From contig NZ_BAABJQ010000004.1 of NCBI RefSeq assembly GCF_039543385.1, positions 1-64,000 of the forward strand: DNA of 64,000 nt. Reading direction: 5' to 3'. Position numbers and translations under genes: made by a program. Below the pieces are notes generated by a model. That model searched no databases and was not told where the DNA came from. It saw only the letters and a list, made by a program, of their open reading frames with translations. Position 1 is the first letter of the stretch; the number at the start of each line of letters is the position of its first letter. This stretch comes from Rugosimonospora acidiphila (GTDB taxonomy: Bacteria > Actinomycetota > Actinomycetes > Mycobacteriales > Micromonosporaceae). Of this stretch, positions 7,825-16,499 are shown piece after piece.

Positions 7825-9081
7825 GTGTCGCGCCGCGACTCATCGCACCCACCGGCATCCGGCCGCCACGACGCGGGCGGCACTACGCGAACGCTGGTGG
7901 CGGCGACCGACCTGGAACGCCTGTCCGTCCCGCCCGCGACGCCGGCCGTCACACCCCTGACGTTGCGCGTACCGGAGCACCTGCTCGACGATCTGCGCCG
8001 CCGGCTCGACGCCGCCCGGCTGCCGGAACGGGAGACGGGCACCGGCTGGTCCCAGGGGGTGCCCCTGGACCGGTTACGGGACCTGGTGGAGTACTGGCGC
8101 CGGCACTACGACTGGCGACGCCTGGAACGGCAACTCAACGACCTCGGCCAGTTCCGTACGCTGATCGACGGGCTCGGCATTCACTTCCTGCACATCCGAT
8201 CCGCGCACGCCGACGCCGTGCCTATCCTGCTCACCCACGGCTGGCCCAGTTCGGTGGTCGAGTTCCTGAAGTGCGTCGGCCCGATGACCGATCCGCAGGC
8301 CCACGGCGGCGGCGCCGAGGACGCGTTCCACGTTGTCATCCCCTCCCTGCCCGGGTTCGCGCTCTCCGACAAACCCACCGCCACTGGCTGGCATCCGTCC
8401 CGCGTCGCCGGGGCCTGGGACGCGTTGATGACCCGGCTCGGCTACGAGCGCTACCTCGCCCAGGGCGGCGACTGGGGCGGCATCGTGACCACCCAGCTCG
8501 GAAAGCTGCGGCCGGCCGGCCTCGCCGGCGTGCACTTCACCCTCCCCGAATTCCCGATCGGCGCCCCGCCGCTCGCCGGACAACCGACCGCCGAGGAGCA
8601 GGCCGCCCTGGCGCAGATGCGTTCCCTGGACACCGGCTCGGGGTACGCGAAGCAGCAGTCGACGCGCCCGCAGACCCTCGGGTACGGGCTGGCCGACTCC
8701 CCCGTTGGGCAGGCCGCCTGGATCTACGAGAAGTTCGGCGAGTGGACGGACACCGACCACGACCCGGAGCAGGTCCTGACCCGCGACGAGGTGCTGGACG
8801 ACATCACGCTCTACTGGCTCACCAACACCGCGGCCTCCTCCGCCCGGATCTACTGGGAGTACGCGGTCGCGAACACCACCACGGTCGAGTTGGATCTGCC
8901 CGTGGGGGTCAGCGTGTTTCCTCGCGAGATCGTCCGCGTCCCGCGGATCTGGGCGCAGCGCGCGTTCCACGACCTCGTCTACTTCAACGACCAGGTCCCC
9001 GCCGGCGGCCACTTCGCCGCGTTCGAACAGCCCGAGATCTTCGTCGAGGAGATCCGGAAGTTCGCCCGCCTGTTCAGGTGA
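7825..9081 (+). CDS. Epoxide hydrolase (alpha/beta-hydrolase fold, EHN domain)
   Basis: 418 aa from GTG 7825 with AGGGAG about 7 nt upstream. The N-terminal EHN domain (about 42-150) is followed by the alpha/beta-hydrolase core. HGWPSS (138-143) forms the oxyanion region; GGDWGG (214-219) holds the nucleophile Asp216; GGHFAAFEQP near the end holds the catalytic His396. This is the epoxide hydrolase triad, which opens epoxides to diols through a covalent ester. The first 40 residues are probably disordered. The 3' end overlaps the convergent TetR gene by 8 bp. Confidence 0.93.
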   Translation: MSRRDSSHPPASGRHDAGGTTRTLVAATDLERLSVPPATPAVTPLTLRVPEHLLDDLRRRLDAARLPERETGTGWSQGVPLDRLRDLVEYWRRHYDWRRLERQLNDLGQFRTLIDGLGIHFLHIRSAHADAVPILLTHGWPSSVVEFLKCVGPMTDPQAHGGGAEDAFHVVIPSLPGFALSDKPTATGWHPSRVAGAWDALMTRLGYERYLAQGGDWGGIVTTQLGKLRPAGLAGVHFTLPEFPIGAPPLAGQPTAEEQAALAQMRSLDTGSGYAKQQSTRPQTLGYGLADSPVGQAAWIYEKFGEWTDTDHDPEQVLTRDEVLDDITLYWLTNTAASSARIYWEYAVANTTTVELDLPVGVSVFPREIVRVPRIWAQRAFHDLVYFNDQVPAGGHFAAFEQPEIFVEEIRKFARLFR

Positions 9082-9808
9082 CCGAGCCCTCGCCGCCCGT
9101 TTCCGTTGCGGTTGACGGCGAGTCGAGCCGTAGCCCATCGACGAGCAGGTCCGCGACCAGCCTGGCATGCTCCTCGACCTCTTGTGGGGCCAACGGCGGG
9201 GTCGGGTCGAAGTGTTCGGCCAGCGCGGTCAGCGTGTGCGAGGCCGCGCCGCCGTGGACGACGAGGAAGTGGAAGGTGCGCAGCGGGACGCGCCGGATGC
9301 GCCCGGCGTCCGCGAGATGTTCGAGCAGTACCGACGCGGGTGCCATCGCGGGCTGCACGTAGGTGTCGTAGAGGTACGCCAGCCGTGGCGTGTCCTGCCG
9401 ACCCTCGATGTTCATCAGGCCGACGAGTTCCGGGTGTCGCGCGGACAGTTGCAGGAAGCGGCGGATCCACAGGCGCAGCTGCTCCAGCGGATCGGTGAGC
9501 GTCGGATCGAACACGCCGGCCAACTCGCGGGTGATCTCACCAAAACCGTAATCGACGGCCGCCCGCCACAGCCCCTCCTTCGACCCGAAGCGCTGGTTGA
9601 TCAGGCTGTGGCTGACGCCGATCTCGCGGTTGAGCGTGCGGACCGAGACGCCGTCGTACCCCTGGGTCGCGAACGCGTGCAGCGCCGCGTCGAGGATGCG
9701 CTGCGCCGACACGGCGTCGCCGGTGGCCGGCGGCCGGCCCGGCCCTCGGCGTCGCTGCCCGCTGGAGCCACCCTCCGGCCGGCCCGGCTGTCGGGTCGGT
9801 TGCATCAC
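9074..9808 (-). CDS. TetR-family transcriptional regulator
   Basis: 244 aa. A low-complexity basic N-terminus (about 1-33) precedes the TetR HTH (about 34-80: RILDAALHAFATQGYDGVSV and a SHSLINQRFGSKEGLWRA recognition region). The C-terminal ligand domain is divergent. It starts 21 bp after the stop of the MFS transporter gene on the same strand, so the two probably form an operon and this protein likely represses it. A CTTGT-N6-ACAAG dyad upstream of the transporter gene is a candidate operator. Confidence 0.92.
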   Translation of the reverse strand: MMQPTRQPGRPEGGSSGQRRRGPGRPPATGDAVSAQRILDAALHAFATQGYDGVSVRTLNREIGVSHSLINQRFGSKEGLWRAAVDYGFGEITRELAGVFDPTLTDPLEQLRLWIRRFLQLSARHPELVGLMNIEGRQDTPRLAYLYDTYVQPAMAPASVLLEHLADAGRIRRVPLRTFHFLVVHGGAASHTLTALAEHFDPTPPLAPQEVEEHARLVADLLVDGLRLDSPSTATETGGEGSVT

Positions 9809-9829
9809 TGTCCGCCTTTCCAGGTGCGA

Positions 9830-11197
9830 TCAGATGCCGTGTCGGGCGGCAGAGCCGAAAAGCCCGGCGACGACCGCGATTATCCCACCGGCGATGAACA
9901 CCAGGCTCAGGCCCGCGGAGTCGACGAGCACGCCTCCGAGAGCCGAGCCGACGGCGATCGCCAACTGCAGCACACTCATCAGCACGGCGGCCGATGCCTC
10001 CGGCGCGTCGGGAGTCGCCGTCAGCATCTGGGTCTGCAGGGCGAGCGGTACCAGTCCCCAGATCAGTCCCCAGACCACGAACAGGACGCCGACGACGACC
10101 GGTGCGTCGCGCAGGGCGGGGAGCAACACCAGCACGGCCCCGAACGCGACGGCCGCCCCGACGAAGGTCCAGATCCGGCTGCGCGCCACGAGCCCGCTGC
10201 CGAGCAGCGTCCCGGCGATACCGGCGAGCCCGTAGCCGAGCAGTACCACGGTCGCCAGATCGGAGGCCAGGTTGGCCTTCTGCAACAGGAACGGGGTGAT
10301 GAAGGTGGAGGCGGAGAACTGCCCGACGGTGACCACCGCACCGGCGATCAACGCGGTCCGGGCGATCGGCACCCGGAAGACCGTGGCCAGATGGGTGAAG
10401 CGCATGCCTCCGCTGGACGGAATCCTCGGCAGGAGCACGCGTTGCGCCGCGACGATCAGGATCGCCGCGCCCGCGGCACCGGCGAAGGTCGCTCGCCAGC
10501 CGATCAGATTCCCGAGCAGTTGCCCGGCGGGGAGCCCGACGACCGTGCCCGCGGACAGGCCGGCGAGAATGACCGAGGTCGCGCGGGTGCCGGCTCGGGC
10601 GCCGGCCAGCCGGAAGCCGAGCGGGGGTACGACACCCCAGAACCCACCGATCGCGATGCCCAGGAACACCCGCGCCAGCAGCACGACCGAGAAGGTCGGC
10701 GCCACCGACGCGAGCAGGTTGGACACCGCCACCAGCAGGCCCAGCACCACGATCATGCGGCGACGGTCGAGGCGCCCCGCGCCGACGATGACCAGCGGCG
10801 CCGCCACCGCCGCGCTCAGGCCCGGTACCAGCACCATCAATCCGGCGGTCCCGAGGGACACGTGCAGGCCGGTCGCGACGTTCGGGAGGAAGCCGACCGG
10901 GATGAACTCGCTCGTCACGATCATCGCCGCGCCCAGCGCCAGCGAGAACACCGCCAGCCAGGTCCGCAGCGACGGCCCGCCGTCCGGCGTTAGCGGAGCG
11001 TCCGGCGTTAGCGGAGCGTCCGGCGTTAGCGGAGCGTCCGGCGTTAGCGGAGCGTCCGGCGTTGGAGCGTCCGGCGTTGACGGAGGGATCGTCGCGGCCG
11101 TGGCCGGTCCGCTGGATTCGGGCGCGGCGGTCGCGGCGCAGGTCTGGTCGGCACCGTCGGTGATCGTCGAGTTGTGGTCGACACAGGTCAGGCTCAT
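9830..11197 (-). CDS. MFS transporter (DHA1 type, drug or sugar efflux)
   Basis: 455 aa from ATG 11197, preceded by a GGAG site. A cytoplasmic N-terminal extension of about 70 residues contains five or six copies of a TPDAPL hexapeptide. After it come about 12 transmembrane segments of the AraJ/SotB-like DHA1 family, including the loop between TM2 and TM3 (DRRRMIVVLGLLVA) and a segment in TM5 like GLSAGTVVGLPAGQLLG (antiporter motif C region). It probably exports drugs or sugars in exchange for protons. It is followed 21 bp downstream by a TetR gene. The repeat in the tail is likely a recent microsatellite-type expansion. Confidence 0.92.
   Translation of the reverse strand: MSLTCVDHNSTITDGADQTCAATAAPESSGPATAATIPPSTPDAPTPDAPLTPDAPLTPDAPLTPDAPLTPDGGPSLRTWLAVFSLALGAAMIVTSEFIPVGFLPNVATGLHVSLGTAGLMVLVPGLSAAVAAPLVIVGAGRLDRRRMIVVLGLLVAVSNLLASVAPTFSVVLLARVFLGIAIGGFWGVVPPLGFRLAGARAGTRATSVILAGLSAGTVVGLPAGQLLGNLIGWRATFAGAAGAAILIVAAQRVLLPRIPSSGGMRFTHLATVFRVPIARTALIAGAVVTVGQFSASTFITPFLLQKANLASDLATVVLLGYGLAGIAGTLLGSGLVARSRIWTFVGAAVAFGAVLVLLPALRDAPVVVGVLFVVWGLIWGLVPLALQTQMLTATPDAPEASAAVLMSVLQLAIAVGSALGGVLVDSAGLSLVFIAGGIIAVVAGLFGSAARHGI
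10981..11083. repeat. 18-bp tandem array in the MFS N-terminal coding region
   Basis: The unit GCGTCCGGCGTTAGCGGA repeats at 10981 (lacking the first base), 10998, 11016 and 11034, then degenerates at 11052 and about 11067. The array is in frame (6 codons) and encodes repeated TPDAPL. Confidence 0.9.
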
Positions 11198-11649
11198 GAC
11201 GGGCTCCGTTCTGTCAGGGGGTCGCCTATGACTCGGGAAATTTAGCACTTGTCTAGTAACAAGCCGTCGACTGACTAGTATTTCCGGGGTGACCCCGGTC
11301 ACCGGCACGGAGGCCTCCCGGTATGCGCCCGCTCCACACCTCCGCACCGCCCGCGACGAGGCCAGGCATGGCGAAACTCGGCGGCTCGCCGCACGGACAG
11401 GTGGCCGACGCGGGGAGGAGGCGGCGCGATCCCCTGCGGCGGCACGCCTCGGTGACCGGCGCCGTGGATGCCGGATCGTGCGCGGCGAGGCCCACGCGCA
11501 GCGGGCTTGTCCGGGTGGCCAACGCCGCGGAGGGGTACGTCACCAGCCGGCTGATCTTGCGGCTCGGATCGGGTGCGGCGCCGTGGCCGCTCGACGGGCT
11601 CCTGGACGATCCCCCGGCGGACGGCCGCGTGGTCGCCTCCCGGGCGACG
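11198..11649. other. Intergenic region without a convincing gene
   Basis: 452 bp between the MFS start and the SUKH-4 stop. It holds the candidate operator at 11248-11263 and the MFS promoter area. Open frames exist on both strands, but none shows a recognisable domain or a good ribosome site. Confidence 0.5.
11248..11263. promoter_or_regulatory. Candidate operator CTTGT-N6-ACAAG upstream of the MFS-TetR operon
   Basis: A 5+6+5 inverted repeat 51 bp upstream of the transporter start, in an AT-richer patch. A second CTAGTA copy follows at 11275-11280. It fits a TetR operator controlling the MFS-TetR transcript, but this rests on symmetry only. Confidence 0.4.
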
Positions 11650-12234
11650 CTACCGGGGCTGGCGGGGGTACATGCCGCTGCCGAAGGTCTCGATGAATCC
11701 GGTCCAGAAGCCGTCCGGGTCGGCGAAGGGCGCGGGGTCGACGGCCCGCATCTCCGCCTCGATCTCCTCGGCGGCACGCACGTACAGCGGTAGGGCCTCC
11801 GCGGCGTAGAGCCCGGGGTCGGGCGACTTCGACTCGACCAGCAGCAGCAGTTTCGCCAACGAGGAGACGTCCGAGTTGAGCCGCTCGTACTCCTCGTCCG
11901 CGCTCTCCGACGTCGCGAACACCACGCCGTCGGCGCGGCGCACATACACCAGGGCATATTGGAGTGCACCCAGCGAGCCCAGCTCGCCGAAGGGCGTGTC
12001 GATCACCATCGGCAGGCCGCCCTCTTCAATCACCAACCGGCCAGGCGTCGACGCCGCGGCGAGCGAGGCGGACAGTTGGAACGCGCCGCCGCACCACGGC
12101 ACCCCGACCTCGCTGAGGAACCCGACAGCGTCGGGATCGCCGATCACCTGCGCGGCAGCCGCTGGATCGACCCGAACCACCTCGTCGGCCGGGACGACGG
12201 CAGAAAGGTCGGCCCGCGTCAGGGAGAAGAGCAC
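11650..12234 (-). CDS. SUKH-4-like immunity protein
   Basis: 194 aa from GTG 12234, chosen because AGGAG lies 5 nt upstream; the open frame extends to 12282. The sequence shows the SUKH-4 pattern: FLSEVGVPW (about 38-46) near the N-terminus, a segment with LGSLGALQYALVYVRRADG and a following beta strand, NSDVSSLAKLLLLVES (about 125-140), and a C-terminal DPAPFADPDGFWTGFIE. SUKH proteins neutralise polymorphic toxins, or act as general SMI1/KNR4-like scaffolds. No toxin gene is seen next to it. The 452-bp region downstream has no recognised gene, so it may be an orphan immunity gene. Confidence 0.7.
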   Translation of the reverse strand: MLFSLTRADLSAVVPADEVVRVDPAAAAQVIGDPDAVGFLSEVGVPWCGGAFQLSASLAAASTPGRLVIEEGGLPMVIDTPFGELGSLGALQYALVYVRRADGVVFATSESADEEYERLNSDVSSLAKLLLLVESKSPDPGLYAAEALPLYVRAAEEIEAEMRAVDPAPFADPDGFWTGFIETFGSGMYPRQPR

Positions 12235-12367
12235 GAGATCTCCTGGTGGATCGCTGAGTTTGGTGGTTCCGGTGCGCGCCACGGCGCCGCGGGGCCAGCA
12301 ATGCCCCGACCCCTGGTGCCAGCCGTCCCACCGTAGTCGAGCGCGCGTCCAGCACGATCGGGCGCCC

Positions 12368-12422
12368 CGTCGCCTGGCCGCTACGTCGCCTGGCCGCTAC
12401 GTCGCCTGGCCGCTACGTCGCG
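12368..12422. repeat. 16-bp tandem array (CGTCGCCTGGCCGCTA) over a stop codon
   Basis: Three full units and a partial fourth. The stop codon of the truncated AraC frame (12413-12415) lies inside the array. Confidence 0.85.
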
Positions 12423-12672
12423 GCGGGGAACTGCGCCGAGGTGCTGATGGCCCGGGACTTGCGATATTCCGTCGGCGACTGGCCGGTCACCCGCTTGAGG
12501 GTGCGGCTGAAGGCGCTCTCGGAGCTGGAGCCGAACTCGGTGGCCAGCGACCCCACCGTGCGGTCGGTGGCCCGCAGAATGCGGCTGGCGGAGTGCACGC
12601 GCCATCTCGCGAGATAGTCCAGCGGCGGCAGTCCGACGATCGCCCGGTAACGTTCGGCGAATGCACTGCGGC
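12413..12672 (-). pseudogene. AraC-family regulator fragment (C-terminal HTH only)
   Basis: The last 80 or so codons of this frame encode a normal AraC DNA-binding domain: RSAFAERYRAIVGLPPLDYL, a WRV helix, TVGSLATEFGSSSESAFSR and the final FKR/LKRVTGQSPTEYRKS motif. Upstream of RSAF the frame becomes arginine/serine-rich and unrelated to AraC proteins, and no effector domain exists on this strand. Only the second two-thirds of the HTH pair survives. I read it as a 5'-deleted remnant. A small truncated protein from an internal start cannot be excluded. Confidence 0.7.
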
Positions 12673-12819
12673 AGCCCGTAGCGGGGAGTGAGCCTGCTGA
12701 GCTGGGTGGCGTTGAGCTTCCTCCGACACGAACCGCGCCGCGGCCGATGGCCGACGACGCCTCACGATGCTCACGCGATGCCGGGTTGACGCGGAGACGG
12801 GCGTGGGCAGAATGGTGGC

Positions 12820-13509
12820 GTGAGGTTCGGGGGCGTCGTCGGCGAAGACGAGCCCGACCCGCGCCTGCGGTGGAGTGAAGAGGCACGGCGTCTGCCAATG
12901 CCGATCATCGGTCTCTTGCCGCAGCCCCATCTGGAGGACTGGGGTGCGATCGGCGTGGGCTCGGGAACTCGCAACGGGATCCTGGACTCGTGCGAGGCGA
13001 GCATTAGCTATACGCTGTGGCGCAACCCCGACGAGCCCGACGACCCGGCGAATCTAGCGGCGTTGGACGAGCAGGAACGCCGCGCACCGGAGATGGAGCC
13101 TCCATGGCCCCGTCCGCCATGGCTCGTCGAGCAGGTCCGGCGAATGCGTTACCCAACGCTCTGGGAATGCGTCCGGACCCAGTGGAGCCGTGAGCCGGGC
13201 GCGTCCGACGCCGCCCAGACACTGCTGGTCGCACACGTGAACCACGTCCTGGCCAACCGGTTCCGGCACTCGCGGGTCGGCGGCGACGACCCGCCGTACG
13301 CGCTCAGCGGTGCGGTGCATCAGCGGTGCGTTGAGTCGCAGGTCCCGGTCATGGTCGACGGGACCACCCGCAACGGCTTTCGGATCGACACGGACCCACA
13401 CGTCTACGGGCTGGCTGTAGCTCTTGACGCGCACACCGTACTCACGGCGGCGCTACCCCGCGACGTCCTGCCGTACCTGGAAATCGCCTTCGCTGTGCGG
13501 CCGGCCTGA
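12820..13509 (+). CDS. Hypothetical protein, function not recognised
   Basis: 229 aa from GTG 12820. The sequence is soluble in character, with no signal peptide or membrane segment. It is rich in Trp and Pro (PPWPRPPW) in the middle and ends with a segment (LAVALDAHTVLTAALPRD) that looks like two beta strands and a helix. Codon usage and third-position GC are those of a real gene. It is followed by a phosphatase gene 68 bp downstream. I do not recognise the family. Confidence 0.75.
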   Translation: MRFGGVVGEDEPDPRLRWSEEARRLPMPIIGLLPQPHLEDWGAIGVGSGTRNGILDSCEASISYTLWRNPDEPDDPANLAALDEQERRAPEMEPPWPRPPWLVEQVRRMRYPTLWECVRTQWSREPGASDAAQTLLVAHVNHVLANRFRHSRVGGDDPPYALSGAVHQRCVESQVPVMVDGTTRNGFRIDTDPHVYGLAVALDAHTVLTAALPRDVLPYLEIAFAVRPA

Positions 13510-13565
13510 CCTCGGCGCACGACCCGGACGGCCCTGACGCATCGACCGGCGCGGTTCGACCGTTC

Positions 13566-13571
13566 TACGCT
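13566..13571 (+). promoter_or_regulatory. -10 element (TACGCT) for a leaderless phosphatase mRNA
   Basis: TACGCT ends 6 nt before the GTG at 13578 and no ribosome site is present, as in leaderless actinobacterial genes. Confidence 0.45.
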
Positions 13572-13577
13572 TGCTGG

Positions 13578-14240
13578 GTGACAATCACCGCGTTGGCGTG
13601 GCCGGGCCTGCGTAACGCCCGCGATCTGGGTGGACTGTCTACCGTGGACTGTGGCCGGGTGCGCCACGGCGCGGTGGTGCGCGCGGACTCGCCACACGCG
13701 CTCACCACGGATGGGATCGTCGCGTTGCGCGCATACGGGATCACCCGCATCATCGACCTGCGTAGCGCCGACGAGGCGCGGATGCGGCCGAACGTACTCG
13801 CGGACGATCCGATGTACCGCCTGATCCCGTTCACCGATCCCGACGACGACCCCGCCGACGAGCTGTCGGATCTGGCCGGGATCGACGAGTTGTACCGCTG
13901 CCGCATCGCAGGCGACGCCCGCCGTGTCGTGACCGCTGTGGCGGCCGTCGCCGACGCCCCATCCGGAGCGGTTCTCGTGCACTGCCAGGCCGGTCAGGAC
14001 CGTACCGGCATGCTCGTCGCCCTGCTGCTGCGCGTTGCGGGCGTGACCGATGACGTCATCGCCGAGGACTACGCGTATTCGTCGGTGTGCTGGGACTCTC
14101 CGGGCGAGTGCGAGCCAGCGGCGATCCTGTCCATGCTCGCCCTCATCGACGATCGTTGGGGCGGCGCCGAGGGCTATCTTCTTGCGCACGGCCTGTCTCC
14201 TGGACAACTGTCCGCCCTCCGGACCAGGCTGCGCGGCTGA
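13578..14240 (+). CDS. Tyrosine-protein phosphatase (Y_phosphatase3 / dual-specificity-like)
   Basis: 220 aa from GTG 13578. The catalytic P-loop HCQAGQDRTGM (His135, Cys136, Arg142) is a clean HCx5R motif. N-terminal NARDLGGL and the RADSPHALT segment are typical of the bacterial PtpB-like/Y_phosphatase3 group, and DLRSADEA supplies the general-acid region. It dephosphorylates phosphotyrosine and possibly phosphoinositides or Ser/Thr. A -10 box 6 nt upstream of the start suggests leaderless transcription. No cognate kinase is adjacent. Confidence 0.93.
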   Translation: MTITALAWPGLRNARDLGGLSTVDCGRVRHGAVVRADSPHALTTDGIVALRAYGITRIIDLRSADEARMRPNVLADDPMYRLIPFTDPDDDPADELSDLAGIDELYRCRIAGDARRVVTAVAAVADAPSGAVLVHCQAGQDRTGMLVALLLRVAGVTDDVIAEDYAYSSVCWDSPGECEPAAILSMLALIDDRWGGAEGYLLAHGLSPGQLSALRTRLRG

Positions 14241-14626
14241 CCCGATCGCCGCGGCAACGGGCTCGGCGACGTTAGCCCGCCACACTGGTATCGGCACGAC
14301 CGGACATTGGCCCGGTCGGGGTCGGGTGCCGATGACGACCTTCAGCCGATCGTGGACGCGGGCAGCAAGTCGACTGACACCGGAGTGGCTTCCCAGCGCA
14401 GGATGCTGCGCGACGCACCGGACGCGGCGAGGGCGGCCGGCCCCGGCGACGTAGTGGCCAACTCCAACCTGGGGACGGCCAGCGTCCAACTGGAGTTGGC
14501 TCGCGCGGCCGCCAACCTGCTTCCCTGAGGCCGCCCGCCCCTGGTACACGACGGTCGATCTGCCCCTGACCTTGCCGGTACGTCGCAGCGCGGTCGAGCG
14601 TATTCAGCAGGTCCGCTGAGCGTTGC
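14241..14626. other. Intergenic region, no confident gene
   Basis: 386 bp between convergent phosphatase and beta-lactamase genes. A short plus-strand frame (14307-14528) has gene-like composition but no recognised domain, start signal or neighbour logic. It could be a decayed gene. Confidence 0.4.
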
Positions 14627-15547
14627 TCAGCTCGCCAGCGCGCCCATCACTGCCTTGGCGGCGTTAGCGATGAGGGCGTCGTCGTACGTGGCGTCCCGGG
14701 TCGTACGTGTGGACATGATCGCGAGTACGATCGGTGCCCGGTTCGGGGGCCACACGACGGCGATGTCGTTGCGGGTGCCGTATTCTCCGGCACCGGACTT
14801 GTCGCCGACCGTCCAGCCGGCCGGAACCCCCGCCCGGATGAGGGTTCCGCCGACGGTGTCGCCCTTCAGCCACCCGTCGAGCAGCGTGCGCTTGTCGCTG
14901 GGCAGGACGTTCCCGACGGCGAGCTCCTTCAGGTCGGTACCCATGGCCCGTGGCGTGCTGGTATCGCGGACATCGCCCGGTACGGCGTCGTTGAGGTCGG
15001 GCTCGACGCGATCGACGTGAATGGTGTCGTCGCCGATTTTCTTCAGGTCGGCGCCCAGCGCGTTCGGTCCTCCGAGCTCGCGAAACAGGAGATTGCCCGC
15101 GGTGTTGTCGCTGTAGCGGATCGCGGCGTCGCAGATGGCGCTGACCGTCATCCCGTCCTCGACATGCTGCTCTGTGATGGGAGAGTAGTCGACCAGGTCG
15201 GCGTTGGTGTAGTGGATCACCTGGGCCAGCTGGGCGGTCGAGTCCTGCCGTAGCACCACCCCGGCGGCGAGCGCCTTAAAGGTGGACGCGTAGGCGAACC
15301 GCTCGTCGGCCCGCCAGGCGACGGTACGGTTGCTCCCGGTGTCGAGCGCCCAGACGCCGAGTCGGGCACCGTACTCGCTCTCCAGAGCTTGGAATGTCTG
15401 ATCGGCATGCACCAGTGCCGGGGTCGCGGACGCCGCGGGGGCGGTAGCGGTTGAGACATCGGCGCTCGTGCCACAGGCGGTCAGGGCGGCAACGGCGACA
15501 GTGGTGAGTGCCGCGAGGATCGCGAGCCGGCGGAGTTGGTTGCGCAT
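14627..15547 (-). CDS. bla: Class A beta-lactamase, lipoprotein
   Basis: 306 aa from ATG 15547 with AGGAAGG 8 nt upstream. The signal peptide ends in a lipobox (LTAC, Cys25). All class A motifs are present: STFK with Ser88 and Lys91, SDN at 146-148, E182-P-D-L-N in the omega loop, and KSG at 250-252 (KTG equivalent). It hydrolyses beta-lactams outside the membrane. No BlaR/BlaI-type regulator is adjacent. Two perfect palindromes lie upstream (15632-15650 and 15732-15753). Confidence 0.96.
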   Translation of the reverse strand: MRNQLRRLAILAALTTVAVAALTACGTSADVSTATAPAASATPALVHADQTFQALESEYGARLGVWALDTGSNRTVAWRADERFAYASTFKALAAGVVLRQDSTAQLAQVIHYTNADLVDYSPITEQHVEDGMTVSAICDAAIRYSDNTAGNLLFRELGGPNALGADLKKIGDDTIHVDRVEPDLNDAVPGDVRDTSTPRAMGTDLKELAVGNVLPSDKRTLLDGWLKGDTVGGTLIRAGVPAGWTVGDKSGAGEYGTRNDIAVVWPPNRAPIVLAIMSTRTTRDATYDDALIANAAKAVMGALAS

Positions 15548-15631
15548 GGTCGGGCCTTCCTCTCGTGGTTGGTCTGAGATGACCACACTCGCCGGTGGTA
15601 CCGATGCGGTCAAAGACGCACAAGCTCGGTT

Positions 15632-15650
15632 CCATGCCGAATCGGCATGG
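15632..15650. repeat. Perfect 9+1+9 palindrome upstream of bla
   Basis: CCATGCCGA-A-TCGGCATGG, 85 bp upstream of the beta-lactamase start. It could be an operator, or a hairpin ending the minus-strand transcript of the gene at 15847-16251. Confidence 0.6.
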
Positions 15651-15731
15651 ATGCCGGAGCCGCCCGGTAGCGGGCGCCTGGGCTGCCATCGACGTCAACG
15701 AGTCGCGATGACCACGTTTGCGGCGCAGCCC

Positions 15732-15753
15732 GGGATGGCTCCGGAGCCATCCC
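15732..15753. repeat. Perfect 22-bp palindrome (11+11) upstream of bla
   Basis: GGGATGGCTCC followed directly by GGAGCCATCCC, with no loop. The lack of a loop favours a protein-binding site over an RNA terminator. Confidence 0.6.
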
Positions 15754-15846
15754 CACCCCGGACCCGCCACCGGAAACCGATCATCCTGGTGGTCTGCCCG
15801 TCCGGCGAGGACAGCCCTCCGCTCTGACCTGTTCGACCCGTCCCCG

Positions 15847-16251
15847 TTATCTTTGCTCCGGGGAACGCCGGCTGATCGCCAATCCGGCCTCAGTGCAGAC
15901 GAGGGTCAGCGTTCCGATCCAGCTCTGGTCGTCTGGGTACTCCCAGTTGGCCGGATCGGCGAGCACCTGCGGAAGTTCCGCTCTGGGGACGACGTCTCCG
16001 GGAATGAGCCCTTCGAGGCCATCCTCAGTGATCCACCGGGCGTACCGGCGTGCTTCGATCCAGCCGCGATCGATCAGCGGCAGCAGTATCCCGGCGAGAT
16101 CGTCGAGCGGGAGGCGCCGCTCAAACTCCTCAAGGTCCCCGAATACGCCCGGCAAGATGTCGTGCTCTATCGCGTTGATGAAGAAGCACCGCTCAATGTG
16201 CGTCAGATTTTCCCAGTCGCGTTGGCTCACCACGCGATCTTGACAGGTCAC
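15847..16251 (-). CDS. Small hypothetical protein
   Basis: 134 aa from GTG 16251; a GTG pair at about 16230 gives an alternative start with VSQRDW. The protein is acidic and soluble. It begins with a helix (WENLTHIERCFFINAIEHD), then LPLDDLAGILLPLIDRGWIE, which resembles the helical part of a winged-helix domain, then a Trp-rich C-terminus. I do not recognise a named family. The gene lies next to mobile-element remnants and may belong to the accessory region. Confidence 0.65.
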   Translation of the reverse strand: MTCQDRVVSQRDWENLTHIERCFFINAIEHDILPGVFGDLEEFERRLPLDDLAGILLPLIDRGWIEARRYARWITEDGLEGLIPGDVVPRAELPQVLADPANWEYPDDQSWIGTLTLVCTEAGLAISRRSPEQR

Positions 16252-16499
16252 CTACGGGCGCCCCAACCCTTCCCGCCCTTCACGGCCGACCGGTGTCAGT
16301 CAAACGCTCGTCGCACCGTCCGCGGTGGAGGGTCAGGCTCAGTGACCGAGGCGCCGGAGAGCATCCGGCGGCAGCCATCACACCGGCCCCTCACAGTTCC
16401 TGGTTCAACGCGGCTCTCAACGGGCCGCTGTACGCCCCGCTACCGGCAACCGATCCGTACGCAGAGCCCAACCCCTCGAACGCCCGAAGGGCCGCCACT

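Noticed and set aside
7560..9362. 600-residue plus-strand frame across the ABM, epoxide hydrolase and TetR genes
   Set aside because: Shifted frame of the epoxide hydrolase gene, which has complete catalytic motifs in its own frame.
9167..10993. 608-residue plus-strand open frame across the TetR and MFS genes
   Set aside because: No domain signal; it lies opposite two well-recognised genes.
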